A stretch of 38,196 nucleotides of DNA. Origin: Magnetococcales bacterium. GTDB taxonomy: Bacteria > Pseudomonadota > Magnetococcia > Magnetococcales > JADFWT01. The notes beneath the pieces were generated by a model. That model saw only the letters and a list, made by a program, of their open reading frames with translations, searched no databases and had not been told where the DNA came from. This document shows, in pieces, positions 1 through 8,240 of the stretch (the first letter of the stretch is position 1; every line of letters begins with the position of its first letter). Where the stretch lies: assembly GCA_015233785.1 (NCBI GenBank), contig JADFWT010000015.1, forward strand, positions 1-38,196, read 5' to 3'. Both the position numbers and the translations under genes were made by a program.

Positions 1-15
1 TGGGAATAGATGGCC

Positions 16-121
16 ACACAATCCCCCTGTAACGCGATTCTGTGGCATTACGTGATCGAGGGATACTCAGGCGTGCAACAGGTGCGAAAATGCCCGTGCG
101 GTACGTGCTGGGGGATTGTGT
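16..121. repeat. 106-bp segment bounded by 12-bp perfect inverted repeats
   Basis: ACACAATCCCCC (16-27) and GGGGGATTGTGT (110-121) are exact reverse complements. The bases just outside (tggcc on the left, tgttc on the right) do not match, so there is no obvious target-site duplication. The segment could be a small non-autonomous element or a folded structure. Confidence 0.5.
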
Positions 122-124
122 TGT

Positions 125-712
125 TCAGATCTGCACGGGGAATGGTGGCGTGCATGGTCCGTGCAAGAGAGTGGATTTACCGGGGCATGGTCCGTGCGGT
201 GGATCAGAGCGGGTCGTTACCGTGCTCTCCATGCGCCAGGCAATGAGAAAACCAAGCGCCGTAAAGCCCAATGACGACAACACCATACCCATAATCACCA
301 GCAAGGCGATGCTCCAATCGTTGATCAACCCCATAAACGGCGCAGCAATCAACAATACAACCCCCTGCATCAGGGCAATGGACATGGCACCCAGCACCTT
401 GCCCATAACGATGGAGAAGCGCGACACCGGCGCGGTAAGCACCCCTTGCAGCAGCCCTTGGTTGCGATCTTCAATGATGGTGATGGTGGAAAAGATGCCG
501 GAGAACAGCATCAGCATGAGAAGTACACCAGGATAGAAGTACTCCAGATAGGTCACCCCCTCCATCCCCGGCAAACGAAACGACGACGTGAATCCACTGC
601 CGAGAAAAACCCAGAATATCAACGGCTGCGCAAGACTCCCTACCACCCGGTGAGGTTGACGGAAAAAGCGTGTAATTTCGCGACGCGCCAGCGCCAGGAT
701 GGCCCGCATCAT
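125..712 (-). CDS. ABC-2 type transporter permease, C-terminus truncated
   Basis: This is the inner-membrane permease partner of the ATPase encoded immediately upstream; the two overlap by 4 bp (ATGA). The first 163 or so residues look like an ABC-2 permease of the drug or polysaccharide export type. They include a basic cytoplasmic N-terminus (ALARREITRFFRQPHRVVG) and four hydrophobic segments near residues 28-45, 62-80, 105-128 and 132-155. Family members usually have about 250 residues and six membrane segments, but here homology stops after AWRMEST and is replaced by about 31 polar, Pro/Cys-containing residues encoded by the repeat region 125-222. The other two minus-strand frames across 1-220 encode no hydrophobic continuation, so this is a rearrangement rather than a simple frameshift. 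The gene is probably non-functional, unless the left edge is an assembly error. Confidence 0.75.
   Translation of the reverse strand: MMRAILALARREITRFFRQPHRVVGSLAQPLIFWVFLGSGFTSSFRLPGMEGVTYLEYFYPGVLLMLMLFSGIFSTITIIEDRNQGLLQGVLTAPVSRFSIVMGKVLGAMSIALMQGVVLLIAAPFMGLINDWSIALLVIMGMVLSSLGFTALGFLIAWRMESTVTTRSDPPHGPCPGKSTLLHGPCTPPFPVQI
152..197. repeat. 13-bp direct repeat (two copies)
   Basis: GCATGGTCCGTGC occurs at 152-164 and again at 185-197. Both copies are followed shortly by GTGGAT, giving an imperfect repeat of about 33 bp. The copies lie inside the non-homologous tail of the truncated permease. Confidence 0.55.
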
Positions 713-1659
713 GCGTCCTCCTCCGTATGTTCGTGATCCAACGCATGGCCAGTGATGTGAATATAGACATCCTCTAAGGTGGGCTGCTTGATGGAGAGAT
801 TGCGAATCTCCCCCCGATGACGAGACAGCAAGCCATCCAACAGTGCCGGGGCATCCGCCCCCTCTACACGAATCTGACCGTTGAACCGTCGCACACCCAA
901 CCCCTTCAGCGCCTCGTCGGCCATCACCACGTCAGGATCCATGGCATCAATCACCAACATCTCCTGCCCCAACTGCCCCCGAAGCACATCCGGCTTGTCG
1001 TTGGCCAGCAGACGCCCCTCCTGAAGAATCGCCATACGATCCGCCTCCTCCGCTTCAGAGAAGATATGGCTGGTCATCATCACAGTAATGTTGCGCTCTT
1101 TTTGAATCTTCTGAAGGGTTTTCAGGAATGCCCGCCGCCTTCCGGGGTCAAGGCCGGTGGTGGGTTCATCCATCAACAGCATCTCCGGCTCATGAAGTAG
1201 CGCCTTCACCAGCTCCACCTGCCTCTGCAACCCGCCAGAGAGTCCACCCACTCTCTCATCCAGACGCCCTTCCAGACCGGTCCAGCCCAGAGAGGCATCC
1301 AGGCGACTCTTGAATTGTGCCTTGCTGAGACCGTAAAGTTCGGCATGAATGGACAAATTCTCTAATATAGACAGGTGTTTATCCAGTGCTGGATGCTGAA
1401 ATACCACCCCCATGGTTCGCCGGGCCAGCTCCGGCTTGCTGAACAGATCCTCCCCCTTCAGCCGCACCTGCCCAGAGCTGGGATACATCAGGCCGCAAAG
1501 AATGCGAAACAGAGTGGACTTGCCTCCGCCATTGGGCCCGGTCAGCACAAAAAAAGCCCCCGCCTCCAACGTCATGGAGACGCCATCCAACGCCAAACGG
1601 GCCGGACTCTTGCGCTTGGCCGGATAGCGGTGGGTTAGATTCTCAATGGTCAACATCAT
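709..1659 (-). CDS. ABC transporter ATP-binding protein
   Basis: This cytoplasmic ATPase of a two-gene ABC-2 exporter (NodI/DrrA/CcmA-like) has 316 residues. All nucleotide-binding motifs are intact: Walker A GPNGGGKST (41-49), Q-loop Q88, signature LSGGLQRQ (140-147), Walker B LLMDEP (161-166) and the switch histidine H198. About 100 further residues form the C-terminal domain typical of exporter ATPases and end in an acidic, His-containing tail. ATG codons at 1659 and 1656 are both possible starts, and neither has a strong ribosome binding site. It is co-transcribed with the truncated permease, so the exporter is probably inactive unless another permease serves it. The substrate cannot be told from sequence. 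Confidence 0.9.
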   Translation of the reverse strand: MMLTIENLTHRYPAKRKSPARLALDGVSMTLEAGAFFVLTGPNGGGKSTLFRILCGLMYPSSGQVRLKGEDLFSKPELARRTMGVVFQHPALDKHLSILENLSIHAELYGLSKAQFKSRLDASLGWTGLEGRLDERVGGLSGGLQRQVELVKALLHEPEMLLMDEPTTGLDPGRRRAFLKTLQKIQKERNITVMMTSHIFSEAEEADRMAILQEGRLLANDKPDVLRGQLGQEMLVIDAMDPDVVMADEALKGLGVRRFNGQIRVEGADAPALLDGLLSRHRGEIRNLSIKQPTLEDVYIHITGHALDHEHTEEDA

Positions 1660-1714
1660 GGCTCAGGGCTTTGTTTCAAAGGAGGTTGACAAAACGGCAG
1701 CATGGAACGCCAAA

Positions 1715-1762
1715 GGCCGGTAGTCTGAACCATGGCATGGCCACCGTCCAGCGATACCGGCC
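1715..1762. other. 8-bp inverted repeat between ABC ATPase and copper chaperone genes
   Basis: GGCCGGTA (1715-1722) pairs with TACCGGCC (1755-1762) around a 32-nt loop. It lies downstream of the copper chaperone gene and upstream of the ABC ATPase gene on the minus strand. There is no T-tract, so it is a weak terminator or operator candidate. Confidence 0.3.
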
Positions 1763-1794
1763 CTTGGAATGATCCACCCCGCAGGGCAGCTCAA

Positions 1795-2457
1795 CTACCG
1801 ATAACGGTAGGGAGGGGGCGTCTCGTTGCTGGGATAAGCAAAACCACGCATCGAGTTTTGGGAAGGACCGCGCGGCGTCTGAGTCGCATCACCGGACCCC
1901 ATCCCCATGCCGGGCATATTGTTCTGCTTCTGATGCATTTGATGCATCTGGTGCTGCATCTGTTGCCGCATCTTCTGCATGCCGTGCTGAGAGTGATCCA
2001 TACCACCCCCCATCATCACGCCACGACGCACTTCAGCCTGAATGGTCTTCTCGCTGCCATCGCTGAAGGAGAGATAGACAGGAGTCCGCTGTCCAGCCAT
2101 CAAACGCTGAGTGGAAAGTGGTGCAATCAACATCAGATGGTATCCGCCCGGCTTGAGAAGTACCTTCTCTCCCGGTTTGATCTCCAAGCCATGAACCTGC
2201 TCCATCATGGCCATATTATTTTTGTGGATGGTCTGATGCACCTCCACTTTGGCAAAAGCCGGGCTGGCGGCTTTGACCAGCTTCACAGCCTGTTTGCCTT
2301 TGTTCTCCAAAGTCATATAAGCCGCCAGCGTCTGCACCATGGGCGGTGCCTCGCGGATCCAGGGATCGTGCACCACCACATCTGCGGTGGCGGTCGCCGG
2401 AACCATCCAAGTCAGGGCCAACATAAAGAGTGCGCCTACTCCAATACGTCGCTTCAT
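1795..2457 (-). CDS. Periplasmic copper chaperone PCu(A)C with His/Met-rich C-terminal tail
   Basis: A signal peptide (MKRRIGVGALFMLALTWMVP, ending ATATA) precedes a PCu(A)C domain. The family motif H(M)X10MX21HXM is visible: VEVHQTIHKNN, then the MAMM cluster, then PGGYHLMLI. PCu(A)C proteins carry Cu(I) in the periplasm, mainly for cytochrome oxidase CuA assembly. After the roughly 120-residue domain there is an unusual tail of about 70 residues, starting at RGVMMGGGMDHSQHG, dense in His, Met and Gln, and then a Pro/Tyr-rich end. The extra His/Met residues probably add metal-binding capacity (inference). Three consecutive ATG codons occur at 2463, 2460 and 2457. GGGGAG touches the first, so the third has the best spacing and was chosen; the protein is then 220 residues. 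No cytochrome oxidase genes are adjacent. It is transcribed divergently from the NuoE gene. Confidence 0.87.
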   Translation of the reverse strand: MKRRIGVGALFMLALTWMVPATATADVVVHDPWIREAPPMVQTLAAYMTLENKGKQAVKLVKAASPAFAKVEVHQTIHKNNMAMMEQVHGLEIKPGEKVLLKPGGYHLMLIAPLSTQRLMAGQRTPVYLSFSDGSEKTIQAEVRRGVMMGGGMDHSQHGMQKMRQQMQHQMHQMHQKQNNMPGMGMGSGDATQTPRGPSQNSMRGFAYPSNETPPPYRYR

Positions 2458-2563
2458 CATCATCTCCCCATCGGTTTGCAAATCATAAAGTGTGCTGTAT
2501 GGAACATACCGTTGCACTACCCCCCTCCAATCGCCAGTGCAGGCCCCCACGCAGGGCTATATA

Positions 2564-2592
2564 TTTATGCGCTCTTATGGTCGAAAATGCAA
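2564..2592 (-). promoter_or_regulatory. Possible sigma70 promoter for the copper chaperone gene
   Basis: On the minus strand TTGCAT (2592-2587) and CATAAA (2569-2564) are separated by 17 bp, about 100 bp upstream of the chosen start. The match to consensus is only moderate. Confidence 0.3.
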
Positions 2593-2684
2593 ATTTCCAC
2601 ACCACGATCCACCATCCCCCCAGGCACTATCCGTTGAAATTCCTACGCTCAAATGGTAAGCATCTAATCCTGAGTCGAATGACC

Positions 2685-2703
2685 AAGCCCCTCTGGGCTT
2701 TTC
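2685..2703 (+). terminator. Terminator-like hairpin upstream of NuoE
   Basis: AAGCCC (2685-2690), loop CTCT and GGGCTT (2695-2700), followed by TTC. It sits about 110 bp before the NuoE start with no plus-strand gene ahead of it. It could be an attenuator in the leader of the oxidoreductase operon or a chance hairpin. Confidence 0.35.
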
Positions 2704-2814
2704 AACAGGTCGCGCTGCGGCCAAAATATGTGATGTTCATATGCGAGCCCCGGATTCGCGCCGGGATTCGAAATCAACCACACGGATCGGCATCCCTTAA
2801 TCAGGAGACCCATC

Positions 2815-3390
2815 GTGAGCAATCAGTCTCTGGAAGCCACGGTAGAACCGGCAGACGTGCAGTCGTGGATCGACGCCATCGGGCGTGAACCTTCGGCAGC
2901 CGTGCCTCTGCTCCAGGCCATACAAGGCGCATACGGCTATCTGCCGCGCAAAGCCATGGACCTGGTAATCGCCAACACCGATGTCAACGCCAGCCAGCTA
3001 TACGGCGTCGCCACCTTCTATGCTCAGTTCCGGCTTAAACCGGTCGGGCGGCATCTGATCAAGGTGTGCCACGGTACGGCCTGTCATGTACTGGGAGCCG
3101 ATCGGCTCAACACCTCGTTGAACCATATTCTCGGCATCACCGATGAGGAGGAGGATACCGCCGCCAACGGCAGCTACACCGTGGAGGATGTGGCCTGCAT
3201 CGGCTGCTGTTCTCTGGCACCGGTGATGCTGATCGGTGAAGAGGCGTTCCCCAACCTCTCCGGGGCCGATGCCCAACGCTCCCTCAAAAAGCACGCCCGC
3301 AAGGTGAAAGAGGTGCTTCCGGGACATGAGGAGATGCAGAACGAAGCCAAGGCCAAAAAGGCTGCCAAAGTGCAGGAGGTGCGCGCATGA
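2815..3390 (+). CDS. nuoE: NADH dehydrogenase subunit E-like [2Fe-2S] protein
   Basis: This 191-residue thioredoxin-like ferredoxin subunit is the 24-kDa (NuoE/HoxE) subunit of an NAD(P)H-oxidising flavoprotein module. The [2Fe-2S] ligands are C85 and C90 (CHGTACHVLGA) and C128 and C132 (CIGCCSLAP). An N-terminal helical region (about residues 10-65) containing GYLPRKAM and VATFYAQF is typical of the family. The last 25 residues are Lys/Ala/Glu-rich and extend beyond the usual domain. Translation starts at GTG 2815 with AGGAG seven bases upstream. Its stop overlaps the NuoF start by 4 bp. No membrane or quinone-site Nuo subunits are nearby, so it belongs to a soluble module rather than to complex I. 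Confidence 0.92.
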   Translation: MSNQSLEATVEPADVQSWIDAIGREPSAAVPLLQAIQGAYGYLPRKAMDLVIANTDVNASQLYGVATFYAQFRLKPVGRHLIKVCHGTACHVLGADRLNTSLNHILGITDEEEDTAANGSYTVEDVACIGCCSLAPVMLIGEEAFPNLSGADAQRSLKKHARKVKEVLPGHEEMQNEAKAKKAAKVQEVRA

Positions 3391-5159
3391 ACGGCATGAT
3401 TATTACCGTTGGTGAAGGTACCTGCGGCATCGCCGCCGGGGCCAAAGATGTTATGACCCTGCTGAAAAAGCAGGCCCCCGAAGCGGAATTTAGGGTCGTG
3501 GGTTGCGTCGGTATGTGCCACCGCGAAGTGATGGTGGAGATCGAAAACCCCGACGGACAGGTCTATCTGTGGGGTGATGTGGATCGCAAAAGCGCGCCCA
3601 AGATCATGAAGTTCCACAAAGGAGCCGGCGATCTTCCCAAGGATAACCTGATCCGTTCCAGTGAGAATCCGGATGCTGAGACCGACGCCTATTTGGCCCG
3701 GCAGACCCGGATTGCCCTGCGTAACGTCGGCCATATCGACCCTAAATCCTTGGAACAGGCCCAGGGACGCGGCTCTTACGTCGCCATCAAAAAGATGGTG
3801 GCGGAGATGAGCCCCGAGGATGTTATCGAGCAGGTCAAAATCGCCAATATTCGCGGACGCGGCGGAGCCGGCTTCCCGGCCGCCACCAAATGGACCTTCG
3901 CACGCAACGCCCCCGGCGATAAAAAATATCTGGTCTGCAATGGCGATGAGGGCGACCCAGGTGCTTTCATGGATCGCTCCCTTCTGGAGGGCGACCCTCA
4001 CACCGTGCTGGAAGGCATGCTGGTGGCTGCCTATGCCATCGGGGCCTCCAACGGTTACGCCTATATCCGTGCCGAATATCCCCTGGCGGTGGAAAACTTC
4101 CAGAAAGCTCTTGAGGACGCCCGAGCCGCCAACCTGCTGGGTGACAATATTCTCGGCTCCGGTTTCAGCTTTGATGTCAAAATCAAGCAGGGTGCGGGTG
4201 CCTTTGTCTGCGGTGAAGAGACAGCGCTTCTGGCCTCCATTGAGGGCGAGCGCGGCATGCCCCGCATCCGTCCGCCCTTCCCGGCCATCAAGGGGCTGTT
4301 TGCCTATCCCACCATCATCAATAACGTCGAAACCCTCTCCAACCTGGGCTGGATCATCAATCAGGGCGGAAAGGCCTACTCCGACATCGGTACCAGCGGA
4401 TCTAAGGGTACCAAGGTGTTTGCACTGGCCGGGGCCATCAAAAACGGCGGACTTGTGGAAGTGCCTATGGGCATGACGGTTCGGCAGATGCTCGAAGAGA
4501 TCGGCGGTGGTTCCTCCACTGACTATCCCATCAAGGCGGTGCAGTTGGGCGGCCCTTCCGGCGGATGTATACCGGCGTCGCTGTTCGACACCCCCATCGA
4601 GTACGAGGCGATCAACGCCACCGGAGCCATCATGGGATCCGGCGGTATTATCGTCATGGACGAAAAGTCCTGCATGGTGGATATCTCCCGCTACTTCCTG
4701 GAGTTCACCCAGTTGGAGTCGTGCGGCAAGTGTACTTTCTGTCGTATCGGCACCGTCCGTATGCAGGAGATTCTCTCCCGCATCTGCGACGGCAAAGGGA
4801 CCATGGAGGATCTGGATACTCTGGAGGAGTTGGCACACAAAATTAAAGACTCCAGCCTCTGCGGCCTGGGTCAGACCGCCCCCAACCCGGTGTTGACCAC
4901 GCTGAAATACTTCCGTGAAGAGTACGAAGCCCACGTTAAAGACCAAAAGTGCCCAGCGGGTGTCTGCAAAGGATTGATCACCCACTTTATCGTTCAGGAT
5001 GAGTGCACCGGGTGTACCATTTGCGAACGTTACTGCCCGGTGAACTGCATTGAGGGCGAACTCAAGAAGCCGGAAACCTGGGTCATTGATCAGGAAGTTT
5101 GCATCAACTGCGGCATGTGCGTGGAAGTGTGCAAGCCGGACGCTATCCTGGTCCAATAA
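3387..5159 (+). CDS. nuoF: NADH dehydrogenase subunit F-like flavoprotein with extra ferredoxin domain
   Basis: This is the NAD(H)- and FMN-binding subunit, 590 residues against about 440 in complex I NuoF. Domains in order are: a thioredoxin-like segment with C13, C40 and C44 (residues 1-90); the FMN/NADH core with GRGGAGFP (157-164) and GAGAFVCGEETALL (269-282); the N3-type [4Fe-4S] site C446, C449, C452 plus C492; and a C-terminal two-cluster ferredoxin with C540/543/546/550 and C572/575/578/582. This architecture matches subunits of cytoplasmic NAD-dependent hydrogenases, formate dehydrogenases and related NAD(P)H:acceptor complexes (HndC/HydB/SfrB type). It starts at ATG 3387 in an ATGA overlap with NuoE, and the fusion subunit follows 90 bp downstream. 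Electrons from NAD(P)H would pass to FMN and then through NuoE and the iron-sulfur chain. Confidence 0.93.
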   Translation: MNGMIITVGEGTCGIAAGAKDVMTLLKKQAPEAEFRVVGCVGMCHREVMVEIENPDGQVYLWGDVDRKSAPKIMKFHKGAGDLPKDNLIRSSENPDAETDAYLARQTRIALRNVGHIDPKSLEQAQGRGSYVAIKKMVAEMSPEDVIEQVKIANIRGRGGAGFPAATKWTFARNAPGDKKYLVCNGDEGDPGAFMDRSLLEGDPHTVLEGMLVAAYAIGASNGYAYIRAEYPLAVENFQKALEDARAANLLGDNILGSGFSFDVKIKQGAGAFVCGEETALLASIEGERGMPRIRPPFPAIKGLFAYPTIINNVETLSNLGWIINQGGKAYSDIGTSGSKGTKVFALAGAIKNGGLVEVPMGMTVRQMLEEIGGGSSTDYPIKAVQLGGPSGGCIPASLFDTPIEYEAINATGAIMGSGGIIVMDEKSCMVDISRYFLEFTQLESCGKCTFCRIGTVRMQEILSRICDGKGTMEDLDTLEELAHKIKDSSLCGLGQTAPNPVLTTLKYFREEYEAHVKDQKCPAGVCKGLITHFIVQDECTGCTICERYCPVNCIEGELKKPETWVIDQEVCINCGMCVEVCKPDAILVQ

Positions 5160-5181
5160 CCTGGAGCTGACCTGAGATCCC

Positions 5182-5206
5182 GGAGCGCTTTCCGATGCGG
5201 CGCTCC
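5182..5206 (+). other. Intercistronic hairpin between NuoF and the fusion subunit
   Basis: GGAGCGC (5182-5188) pairs with GCGCTCC (5200-5206) over an 11-nt loop. A second small hairpin, CCCGA (5225-5229) with TCGGG (5234-5238), partly overlaps the ribosome binding site GGGAGG of the next gene. Together they may tune message stability or translation of the third subunit. Confidence 0.4.
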
Positions 5207-5249
5207 TTACTTAATGATCGCATCCCCGACTGATCGGGAGGAATGACGC

Positions 5250-8207
5250 ATGAGCGAAACCGTTTCCATCACGCTTAATGGCCAGCAGGTGGAGGCCGAG
5301 GCCGGCGCAACGATCCGCGCCGCTGCTGAGGCCCAAGGCATTAAAATTCCCACCTTCTGTCACGATAATCGTCTAAAACCCTTTGCCTCCTGCTTCCTGT
5401 GTGTGGTGGAAGTGGAGAAGGCCCGTACTCTGCTGCCTGCATGCAGTACGGTGGTGGGTCCAGGCATGGTGATCCACACCGACAGCCAGAAGGTCACCGA
5501 CAGCCGCAAGATGGCCCTGGACCTGATGCTGTCGGACCACGCCGGGGACTGTATCGCACCCTGCGAAACCACCTGCCCGGCCAATATCGATATTCAGGGC
5601 TATGTGGCGCACATCGCCAACGGCCAGTTTGAAGAGGCTGTACACCTCATCAAACGACGCAACCCCTTACCGGTGGTGTGCGGGCGTATCTGCCCCCACC
5701 CCTGCGAGTCGGAGTGTCGTCGCGCCCTGGTGGACGAAGCCATCGCCATCAATCCGCTGAAGCGCTTCTCATCCGAGTATGAGATGACCCACGGCATTGT
5801 CGTACCCAAAGCCGGTCCTGATACCGGCCACAAGGTAGCCATTATAGGTGGCGGTCCAGCGGGACTCTCTGCCGCCTATTATCTGCGCCAGATGGGCCAC
5901 GCTGTCACCATCTTTGAAGCCCTCCCGGAACTGGGCGGTATGGTCCGTTACGGTATCCCCCGCTTCCGTATGCCATGGGATATGATGGATAATGAGATCG
6001 GTGCCATCATCGATCTGGGCGTCGAAGTTAAGTTCAACCAACGCCTGGGCAGCGATTTCACCCTGGCGGATCTAAAATCCCAGGGATTCGGTGCCACACT
6101 GCTGGCCATCGGTGCCCATAAGCCGAAACCCATGCGCCTGGAAAATGAGGATGTCCCCGGCGTGCTGGGCGGCGTTGATTTTCTACGCATGGTAGTACTG
6201 GGCGAAGAGGTGGATGTGGGTAAAAAGGTGGCGGTCATCGGTGGTGGTGATACCGCCATGGACTGCTGCCGTGTGGCCCGCCGTCTTGGGGCTGATGTGA
6301 CGCTGCTCTATCGCCGCACCCAGGCCGAGATGCCCTCTCTGCCCATCGAGCAGGAGGAGACCGAAGAGGAAGGGGTTGAGTTCCGCTTTTTAACCGCGCC
6401 CTCCAAGGTATTGATGAAGGATGGTCGTGCGGTTGGTCTCGAAGTGATCACCATGGAACTGGGCGAACCCGACGATTCCGGTCGCCGCCGTCCGGTGCCC
6501 ATCGAGAACAGCGAAGAGGATCTGGAGTTCGATCTCATTATCCCGGCCATTGGTCAGGATCCCGATATGTCTTGTATCACCAATGAGACCGATAAGCCGG
6601 ATACCACCCGCTGGAACACCTTTATCTACGACATGGATACCTGCGTCACCTCTATCGAAGGTGTGTTTGCCGCCGGTGACTGCGCCTTTGGACCGGATAT
6701 TGTCATCCGCGCTGTGGGCGAAGGTCGTAAATCAGCCCTGGCCATGGATCAATACCTCAACGGCAAAGAGACCAAACTGGAGCACGAATACGCCATCTCC
6801 CGTGGTCGTCTGGCCGATCTGGAAATGGCCGACTTTTCACCCCGTTTTGTCCATAAAAAGCGTGCATTGGAAGGCGTTCACCCGCCGGAAAAACGCCTTA
6901 CCAACGATGGGGGTTGGGCCGCCATCAATATGGGGCTGGAGCAGGCTCAAGCCATGGCTGAAGCCTCCCGCTGCATCGAGTGCGGCTGTAATGCCCGCTT
7001 TAACTGCGATCTTCGGGACTACTCCACCGAGTACGGAGCCACCGAGACCCGTCTGGCGGGCAACAAGCGTGCCTGCGATGAAGATAAGCGCCATCCGCTC
7101 ATCAAGATCGAATCCGATAAGTGCATCACCTGCGGTAGCTGCGTGCGCATCTGCGACGAAGTGCGAGATGTTCACGCCCTCACCTTTGTGGAGCGCGGCT
7201 TCTCCACCCGCATCGGTCCCAATTTTGGCGATCCATTGCAGGTCAACGGCTGCGATGCTTGCGGCATGTGCATTGATGTCTGTCCGACCGGTTCCATGGC
7301 AGCCAATGTCGGCAAGGAGTGCGGTCCATGGCTCAGCGAACCCACCAACACCACCTGCACCTCGTGCAGCAAAGGTTGCGGCCTCATGGTGCGGGTCAAA
7401 AACGGCATCGTGGTTCAGGTGCGCAGCATCAACGATGACCCCATTAACGGGGCCAACATCTGTGCTGAAGGTCGTTTCGGTTACCAACTGATGGCCAATG
7501 GCGCGACCAATAACGGCTCTGATCCCATCCAGGGTGCCCGGGATGTCATCTTCAATGCCAAAAGCGTTTCGGTGGTGGTCTCCACCCAGTTGACGGTGGA
7601 GCAGTGCTTTGCCGCAGCCGAACTGGCCCAGGCCGATGGTGGGCGGCTTTACTACGCCTCCGGCCAATCCATTACGGCTGAGTCCAAGCCCTACGGAAAA
7701 ATCACCGGTGAAGCCAATGTGGCACTTCTGAGCCGGCTGGGAGCAAAACCATGGGGAGCGGGCACCAATAGCGACTGTATTGTGCTGGTTGGGGCCACTC
7801 TTCCGGAGGCCGAATTGGGATCTGCCAAGGTAATTGCAGTAAGTGCCTATGATCCGGGTATTAACGGTGCCATCGTACTACCGGTGGCTGATCCACTCAG
7901 CAGTGATGGTGCATTCCTCAATCGTGATGGACAGTTGACGATCCTGCGAAGCCCATTTGGCGATGCCGGGGAGCGTGCTGTTCATCGGGTTCTGGCCAAA
8001 CTGGCTGGTCGGAAGGCACTCTCTGATCTTGGTGGACTGCGATCCAAGCTGGCAGAGAAGGTCACCGAGTTAGCCCCCATCACCCGCCTTAACGGCGAGC
8101 GGGTGGCGGCCACTGAGCTAAAACCTGAGCTGGTGCCAGCGGCACTTGATGGACGCGGGGCCGCCTTTGCCAAGCATATGAAGGGTATGGAACTGGGGTG
8201 GAATTAA
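5250..8207 (+). CDS. GltD/NuoG-like FAD- and iron-sulfur fusion oxidoreductase subunit
   Basis: This 985-residue multidomain electron carrier contains, in order: a [2Fe-2S] ferredoxin domain (C37, C48, C51, C65); a glutamate-synthase beta-type iron-sulfur domain (H97, C101, C105, C109, C144, C148, C152, C156); an FAD/NAD(P) disulfide-reductase-like core with GGGPAG (200-205), a second Rossmann motif GGGDTA (331-336) and AAGD (474-477); a CxxCxCx5C site (C575, C578, C580, C586); two [4Fe-4S] ferredoxin motifs (C625/628/631/635 and C668/671/674/678); and a molybdopterin-type Fe4S4 motif (C703, C706, C710, C738). The last 245 residues look like a shrunken NuoG molybdopterin domain. A complete pterin-binding domain is absent, so it is unlikely to be the catalytic formate dehydrogenase. 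It resembles NAD(P)H oxidoreductases of the SfrA/NfnB type. The start at 5250 follows GGGAGG. The physiological acceptor is unknown. Confidence 0.85.
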   Translation: MSETVSITLNGQQVEAEAGATIRAAAEAQGIKIPTFCHDNRLKPFASCFLCVVEVEKARTLLPACSTVVGPGMVIHTDSQKVTDSRKMALDLMLSDHAGDCIAPCETTCPANIDIQGYVAHIANGQFEEAVHLIKRRNPLPVVCGRICPHPCESECRRALVDEAIAINPLKRFSSEYEMTHGIVVPKAGPDTGHKVAIIGGGPAGLSAAYYLRQMGHAVTIFEALPELGGMVRYGIPRFRMPWDMMDNEIGAIIDLGVEVKFNQRLGSDFTLADLKSQGFGATLLAIGAHKPKPMRLENEDVPGVLGGVDFLRMVVLGEEVDVGKKVAVIGGGDTAMDCCRVARRLGADVTLLYRRTQAEMPSLPIEQEETEEEGVEFRFLTAPSKVLMKDGRAVGLEVITMELGEPDDSGRRRPVPIENSEEDLEFDLIIPAIGQDPDMSCITNETDKPDTTRWNTFIYDMDTCVTSIEGVFAAGDCAFGPDIVIRAVGEGRKSALAMDQYLNGKETKLEHEYAISRGRLADLEMADFSPRFVHKKRALEGVHPPEKRLTNDGGWAAINMGLEQAQAMAEASRCIECGCNARFNCDLRDYSTEYGATETRLAGNKRACDEDKRHPLIKIESDKCITCGSCVRICDEVRDVHALTFVERGFSTRIGPNFGDPLQVNGCDACGMCIDVCPTGSMAANVGKECGPWLSEPTNTTCTSCSKGCGLMVRVKNGIVVQVRSINDDPINGANICAEGRFGYQLMANGATNNGSDPIQGARDVIFNAKSVSVVVSTQLTVEQCFAAAELAQADGGRLYYASGQSITAESKPYGKITGEANVALLSRLGAKPWGAGTNSDCIVLVGATLPEAELGSAKVIAVSAYDPGINGAIVLPVADPLSSDGAFLNRDGQLTILRSPFGDAGERAVHRVLAKLAGRKALSDLGGLRSKLAEKVTELAPITRLNGERVAATELKPELVPAALDGRGAAFAKHMKGMELGWN

Positions 8208-8240
8208 TCGCGCTCTGCCCTTCCTGACGCCTGCTTTTTT

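Larger units (their letters stand above)
1..222. other. Rearranged left-edge region with inverted and direct repeats
   Basis: No gene is recognised here. A perfect 12-bp inverted repeat (ACACAATCCCCC at 16-27, its complement at 110-121) encloses 82 bp, and a 13-bp direct repeat GCATGGTCCGTGC lies at 152-164 and 185-197. Permease homology in the neighbouring gene stops near 222, so this stretch has replaced the normal 3' end of that gene. It may be the end of a small mobile or MITE-like element, an integration junction, or an assembly artefact close to a contig edge. No transposase and no convincing target-site duplication is visible. Confidence 0.5.
2458..2814. other. Divergent intergenic region (357 bp) between copper chaperone and NuoE
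   Basis: No gene is supported here. Open frames crossing it on the plus strand lack a recognisable product and overlap the copper chaperone or NuoE. It holds the weak minus-strand promoter at 2564-2592 and a plus-strand terminator-like hairpin at 2685-2703. It must also carry the promoter of the NuoE operon, which I could not identify. Confidence 0.6.

Noticed and set aside
2740-2814. Possible tRNA-like sequence (GATTCGAAATC) before the NuoE gene
   Set aside because: It cannot form an acceptor stem, T-stem or anticodon arm.
3174-5156. 660-codon open frame antisense to the NuoF-like gene
   Set aside because: It mirrors the NuoF coding sequence, has no recognisable domains or ribosome site, and the plus-strand product has all family motifs.
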